Of a stretch of DNA of 64,000 nt, positions 60,835 through 64,000 are shown piece by piece; within the stretch, counting starts at the first letter, position 1, and every line of letters begins with the position of its first letter. The stretch covers positions 62,001-126,000 of the forward strand of contig NZ_CALPCB010000002.1 of the NCBI RefSeq assembly GCF_943192895.1, given 5' to 3'. The position numbers were made by a program, and so were the translations under genes. The stretch is from Veillonella_A intestinalis. Lineage in GTDB: Bacteria; Bacillota; Negativicutes; Veillonellales; Veillonellaceae. The notes beneath the pieces are model-generated. The model was not told the DNA's origin. It worked only from the letters and a program-made list of their open reading frames with translations, and made no database searches.

Positions 60835-61599
60835 ATGAATTGGAAAAAAGGGTTAGCGATTGTAGGTACTGTGATGGCATTTAGTGCATTAGTTGTAGGT
60901 TGTGGAAGTGATACAGGTAGTAGTGATAAAAAAGTCATTACTTTTGCTGCAGAAACTACCTATCCGCCGTTTGAATTTGCTGAAGGTGAGACATATAAAG
61001 GCTTTGATGTAGATTTAAGTAATGCCTTGGCAAAAGAAATGGGCTATGAAGCAAAATTTGTGAGTATGGGCTTTGATGGATTAATTCCGGCTTTACAAAG
61101 TAAACAAATTGATGCTATTGCCTCTGGTTTAGTAGTAACGAAAGAACGGGAAGCGAAAGTTAATTTTACGAATCCGTATTATCACGTGAAATTAGTCATG
61201 GTAGTTCGTAATAATGAAACTAATATTAATGGTGAAGAGGATATTGCCGGCAAGCGAGTGGCAGCTCAAATTGGTACTACTGGGGCTATGTTAGCACAGA
61301 GTAAACCAGGAACTACGGTGAAAGAATTTGATGCGATTCCTAATATGTTACAAGACTTGAGTAATAATAGTGTTGATATTGTAATGTTAGATGAGCCTGT
61401 GGCTAAATACTATATTACTAAATTAAATATGAAAGACTTACGAATTGTGCCAGTAGGCTTGCAGGATCATACGATTGCTATTGCAGTTCGCAAAGAGGAT
61501 AAGGAATTATTGGATAAAATGAATGCAGCGTTTGAAACATTAAAAGCTAATGGTGAATACGATAAGTTACAACAAAAATGGTTTGGCGATATTCAATAA
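60835..61599 (+). CDS. Amino-acid ABC transporter substrate-binding lipoprotein (family 3), second copy
   Basis: The 254-residue protein is similar to the preceding one but clearly diverged: lipobox ALVVGC (Cys at about 22), TYPPFEFAEGETYKGFDVDL (about 43-62), DAIASGLVVTKERE and AAQIGTTGAML. It probably binds a different amino acid. ATG 60835 is chosen because AGGTGG (60822-60827) lies 7 bp before it; an in-frame ATG at 60790 lies on the upstream terminator. No good promoter is visible directly before it. Confidence 0.9.
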   Translation: MNWKKGLAIVGTVMAFSALVVGCGSDTGSSDKKVITFAAETTYPPFEFAEGETYKGFDVDLSNALAKEMGYEAKFVSMGFDGLIPALQSKQIDAIASGLVVTKEREAKVNFTNPYYHVKLVMVVRNNETNINGEEDIAGKRVAAQIGTTGAMLAQSKPGTTVKEFDAIPNMLQDLSNNSVDIVMLDEPVAKYYITKLNMKDLRIVPVGLQDHTIAIAVRKEDKELLDKMNAAFETLKANGEYDKLQQKWFGDIQ

Positions 61600-61657
61600 A
61601 AGTGTCATTACTACATTTTAAATTATTATTGGATTACAGTGTAAGGAACTAATATAT

Positions 61658-62848
61658 ATGGAATATAAGGATTTATATGCAAAACGAGCAAAAGAGTTAG
61701 AGCGTTCAGCTATAGCTGCCTTAAAAGATGAAGCAGCCGGTATAGGGGATATATTATCGCTGGGCGAAGGGGTACCAGCGGCTGAATTATTTCCTACTCA
61801 AGCGCTAAGTCATGTTGCTAGTAAAGTTTTTGCTGAAGTTGGTCAAGATGTATTACAATATGGTGACACTAAGGGGTGGCTGGCTTTACGAGCAAAGCTC
61901 GTTGATATTATGAGTAAATATGGCGTTACTACATCACCAGCATGTATTCAAATTACTAGTGGTTCTATGCAATCCTTAGATATTGCGGCAAGATTATTAT
62001 TAGATGTAGGTGATACTGTACTTGTAGAAGATCCTACCTTTATTGATGCTAAGAATTGTTTAGCTATGACAGGAGCTACTGTAAAAGGAATTCCTTGTGA
62101 TTCACAAGGGATGAATCTAGGGCTATTAAAAGAAACTTTAGAAGCAGATAATTCTATTAAAGCTATTTATGTAATCCCTGATTATCAAAATCCTACTGGT
62201 CTTTGTTGGAGTGATGAGCGACGACAAGCTTTCATTGATTTAGTCAATGAATATAATATTATTATATTAGAAGATAATCCATACGGTGAGATTACTTATA
62301 CTAATACTTATCGACGTGCTTTGGCAGCGTATGATAAAAAAGGGCAAGTCTTATTTATGGGCAGTTTGTCCAAGACATTAAGTCCTGGCCTACGAATTGG
62401 CTGGTTGAGTGGTGATGAAACACTCATTACTAATCTTAATTTAGTAAAAGAATGTTGTGATATTCATAGTTCATTGCCAGATCATGCCATTGCGGCAGAA
62501 TTTATGAATATATATTCTTATGATGACCATGTTGCTTCTATGAATACAGTTTATAAAGAGCGGCGTAATACCTTAGTGGCTACCTTACAAGAGGAATTAC
62601 CTGAATTTACCTTTACTGTACCAGAAGGAGGTTTTTTCTTGTGGCTAAAATTGCCAGCGACTATTAATGAATATGCTTTTTTTCAAGCGGCTATAAAAGA
62701 AAATGTGTTAGTTATTCCGGGGACGCCATTCTTTGTAAATTCACCTTCTGCAAGCTTTGTAAGACTTAATTTTACTGGTCTAGAACCGGAAAAATTACAA
62801 GAAGCTGTAAAACGATTAGGCAAAGCATATCAATCTATGATTAAATAA
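61658..62848 (+). CDS. PLP-dependent aminotransferase, class I/II fold (LysN-like), third paralogue
   Basis: The 396-residue protein shows LSLGEGVPAAELFP (about 34-47), LQYGDTKGW, DYQNPTGLCW (about 174-183), LEDNPYGEITY (about 206-216) and GSLSKTLSPGLRIGW, whose Lys is the expected PLP lysine (about 237). It lies between amino-acid binding-protein and permease genes, suggesting that it deaminates or interconverts the imported amino acid. The ribosome binding site (TAAGGAACTA) is modest. Confidence 0.87.
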   Translation: MEYKDLYAKRAKELERSAIAALKDEAAGIGDILSLGEGVPAAELFPTQALSHVASKVFAEVGQDVLQYGDTKGWLALRAKLVDIMSKYGVTTSPACIQITSGSMQSLDIAARLLLDVGDTVLVEDPTFIDAKNCLAMTGATVKGIPCDSQGMNLGLLKETLEADNSIKAIYVIPDYQNPTGLCWSDERRQAFIDLVNEYNIIILEDNPYGEITYTNTYRRALAAYDKKGQVLFMGSLSKTLSPGLRIGWLSGDETLITNLNLVKECCDIHSSLPDHAIAAEFMNIYSYDDHVASMNTVYKERRNTLVATLQEELPEFTFTVPEGGFFLWLKLPATINEYAFFQAAIKENVLVIPGTPFFVNSPSASFVRLNFTGLEPEKLQEAVKRLGKAYQSMIK

Positions 62849-62851
62849 CTA

Positions 62852-62880
62852 TTGACATTGTATAAAAATACAATTATAAT
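62852..62880 (+). promoter_or_regulatory. Consensus promoter of the amino-acid permease-ATPase genes, with internal dyad
   Basis: TTGACA (62852-62857) and TATAAT (62875-62880) match the sigma-70/sigma-A consensus with 17-bp spacing. A dyad TTGTAT/ATACAA (62858-62873, 4-nt centre) fills the spacer and may be a regulator site. Confidence 0.85.
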
Positions 62881-62993
62881 TACGTAAGCATAGAAATGAA
62901 ATTCTATGCATTACTTGTTATTAATTTAAATAGAACTGTTAGGTTATTTATTTAGGATTGCAATTATTATGCATACAAAGGAAAGGGTTAATT

Positions 62994-63650
62994 ATGAGTT
63001 TTGATTGGAGTTTAATTTGGGATAATATTCCCATATTATTACAAGGGGCCGTCATTACAATTCAGATTACAGTAATGGCTGTAGGTTGTGGCTTTTTTAT
63101 TGGTATGATTGCTGCATTAGCTAATTTATCACGTTTTAAAGTTATTCGTATGCTAGTCAAATGCTATGTAGAATTATTCCGTGGAACACCATTATTAGTG
63201 CAAATTTTTATGATTTATTTTGCCTTGCCTATGGTAATCGGTCAATCTATCAATCCTTATGTAGCAGCTGTTACAGCATGTAGTATTAACTCTGGTGCGT
63301 ATGTATCTGAAATTTTCCGTGCTGGTATTCAATCTATTGATAAAGGTCAAATGGAAGCTGGTCGCTCCTTAGGTTTAACTTGGGCCCAAACAATGCGGTA
63401 TATTGTAATGCCACAAGCTTTTAAAGCAATTATTCCACCACTTGGTAATGAATTTATTGCTATGATGAAAGATACTTCCTTAGTATCTGTTATTGGTTTT
63501 GAAGAATTAACTCGTCGTGGTCAGCTTATCATTGCTCGTACCTATGGCTCTTTTGAGATTTGGACAGCTGTGGCAATCATTTACTTAGTAATGACATTGA
63601 GTATTTCACAGTTAGTAGCCTTCCTTGAAAGGAGATATAATATCAAATGA
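62994..63650 (+). CDS. Polar amino-acid ABC transporter permease (HisM/GlnP type)
   Basis: The 218-residue inner-membrane protein has about five hydrophobic helices, the entry motif LLQGAVITIQITVMAV (about 16-31), ELFRGTPLLVQIF (about 61-73) and the coupling EAGRSLGLTWAQTMRYIVMPQA segment (about 121-142). It pairs with the ATPase whose ATG overlaps its TGA. ATG 62994 follows GGAAAGGG; an earlier in-frame start would add a non-homologous stretch. Confidence 0.92.
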   Translation: MSFDWSLIWDNIPILLQGAVITIQITVMAVGCGFFIGMIAALANLSRFKVIRMLVKCYVELFRGTPLLVQIFMIYFALPMVIGQSINPYVAAVTACSINSGAYVSEIFRAGIQSIDKGQMEAGRSLGLTWAQTMRYIVMPQAFKAIIPPLGNEFIAMMKDTSLVSVIGFEELTRRGQLIIARTYGSFEIWTAVAIIYLVMTLSISQLVAFLERRYNIK

Positions 63651-64000
63651 TTAAGATGATAGATGTACATAAAAGCTTTGGCAAAAATGAAGTATTAAAA
63701 GGGATTAATCTTCATGTTGAGCGCGGAGAAGTGGTTGTTATTATCGGTCCTTCTGGATCTGGTAAAAGTACAGTATTACGCTGTATGAATTATTTAGAAG
63801 AACCTACGACTGGTGATGTTATTGTTGATGGCATGAATTTGAATAATAAAGAAAACATCAATCATGTACGCGCTGAAGTGGGGATGGTATTCCAACGCTT
63901 TAATTTATTCCCTCATATGACGGTTTTAGATAATATTACGCTCGCACCGCAAAAAATTCGTAATAGTTCTAAGGAGGAAGCAGAAGCCGTTGCTTTAGAA
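63647..64000 (+). CDS. Polar amino-acid ABC transporter ATP-binding protein (GlnQ type), 3' end outside window
   Basis: The first 118 residues are present: MIKMIDVHKSFGKNEVLKG, Walker A GPSGSGKST (about 35-43), the VGMVFQRFNLFPHMTVLDN Q-loop region (about 79-97) and the start of the helical domain. These match GlnQ/HisP ATPases. The signature and Walker B lie beyond the right edge. It overlaps the permease by 4 bp (ATGA), and a GGAGA site lies inside the permease end. Confidence 0.92.
   Translation, partial: MIKMIDVHKSFGKNEVLKGINLHVERGEVVVIIGPSGSGKSTVLRCMNYLEEPTTGDVIVDGMNLNNKENINHVRAEVGMVFQRFNLFPHMTVLDNITLAPQKIRNSSKEEAEAVALE

Overview
The window looks like a chromosomal segment of a Veillonella-type bacterium (class Negativicutes, the diderm Firmicutes). 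This is inferred from a low-GC, Firmicutes-style gene set (rimP-nusA-ylxR-ylxQ-infB-rbfA-nrnA-truB-ribF, rpsO-pnp, nrdR, recD2, comF) combined with outer-membrane traits: two YadA-type trimeric autotransporter adhesins and a complete ADP-heptose/LPS inner-core operon. Nearly all genes are on the plus strand; only rpsT and an HD-GYP gene are on the minus strand. No tRNA, rRNA, CRISPR array, insertion sequence or prophage was seen.

Layout. 1-7.9 kb: two tandem trimeric autotransporter genes. The first is cut by the left edge and carries a collagen-like segment and a 441-bp internal tandem duplication. The second has a frameshift near 5650. 8-14.9 kb: a VTT/DedA-like membrane protein, a PLP aminotransferase, an Mrp/NBP35 Fe-S carrier ATPase, a DASS anion transporter, an M18 aminopeptidase and an unidentified membrane protein. 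15-20.4 kb: pyruvate carboxylase, a cupin gene behind a MerR-type operator, and a DUF535 protein. 20.4-28.5 kb: nrdR, an M19 dipeptidase, then gmhA-hldE-hldD-gmhB, two GT9 heptosyltransferases and a DnaQ-fold exonuclease, tightly packed and often overlapping. 28.6-33.6 kb: a second M18 peptidase, two small genes and a TrpXYZ-type ABC transporter. 33.6-39.6 kb: a repeat-rich rpsO promoter region, rpsO, pnp, dut, a NUDIX hydrolase, deoB and rpsT (minus strand, TTG start). 39.7-45.3 kb: polA, mutM, coaE, a lytic transglycosylase and a hypothetical gene. 45.3-53.3 kb: the translation/transcription operon from rimP to ribF, with a terminator-like hairpin between promoter and rimP. 53.5-58.5 kb: a second aminotransferase, a fused chorismate mutase-shikimate kinase, recD2 and comF. 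58.6-64 kb: an HD-GYP protein, an independent structured RNA of about 200 nt, then an amino-acid uptake cluster (two lipoprotein binding proteins, a third aminotransferase, a permease and an ATPase cut by the right edge).

How the parts relate. The heptose operon builds the ADP-L-glycero-D-manno-heptose donor and contains two transferases that would place it on lipid A-core, which fits an outer membrane carrying the adhesins. Peptidases, aminotransferases and amino-acid transporters, with pyruvate carboxylase and an anion symporter, fit an organism living on organic acids and amino acids rather than sugars.

The items most worth following up are the structured RNA at 59475-59673 (which I suspect is a raiA-type RNA from its size and its position after comF), the perfect 16+16 bp palindrome covering the promoter at 59743-59779, the candidate attenuator before rimP-nusA, the CM-SK fusion, and the coiled-coil tails beyond the beta-barrel anchors of the adhesins.
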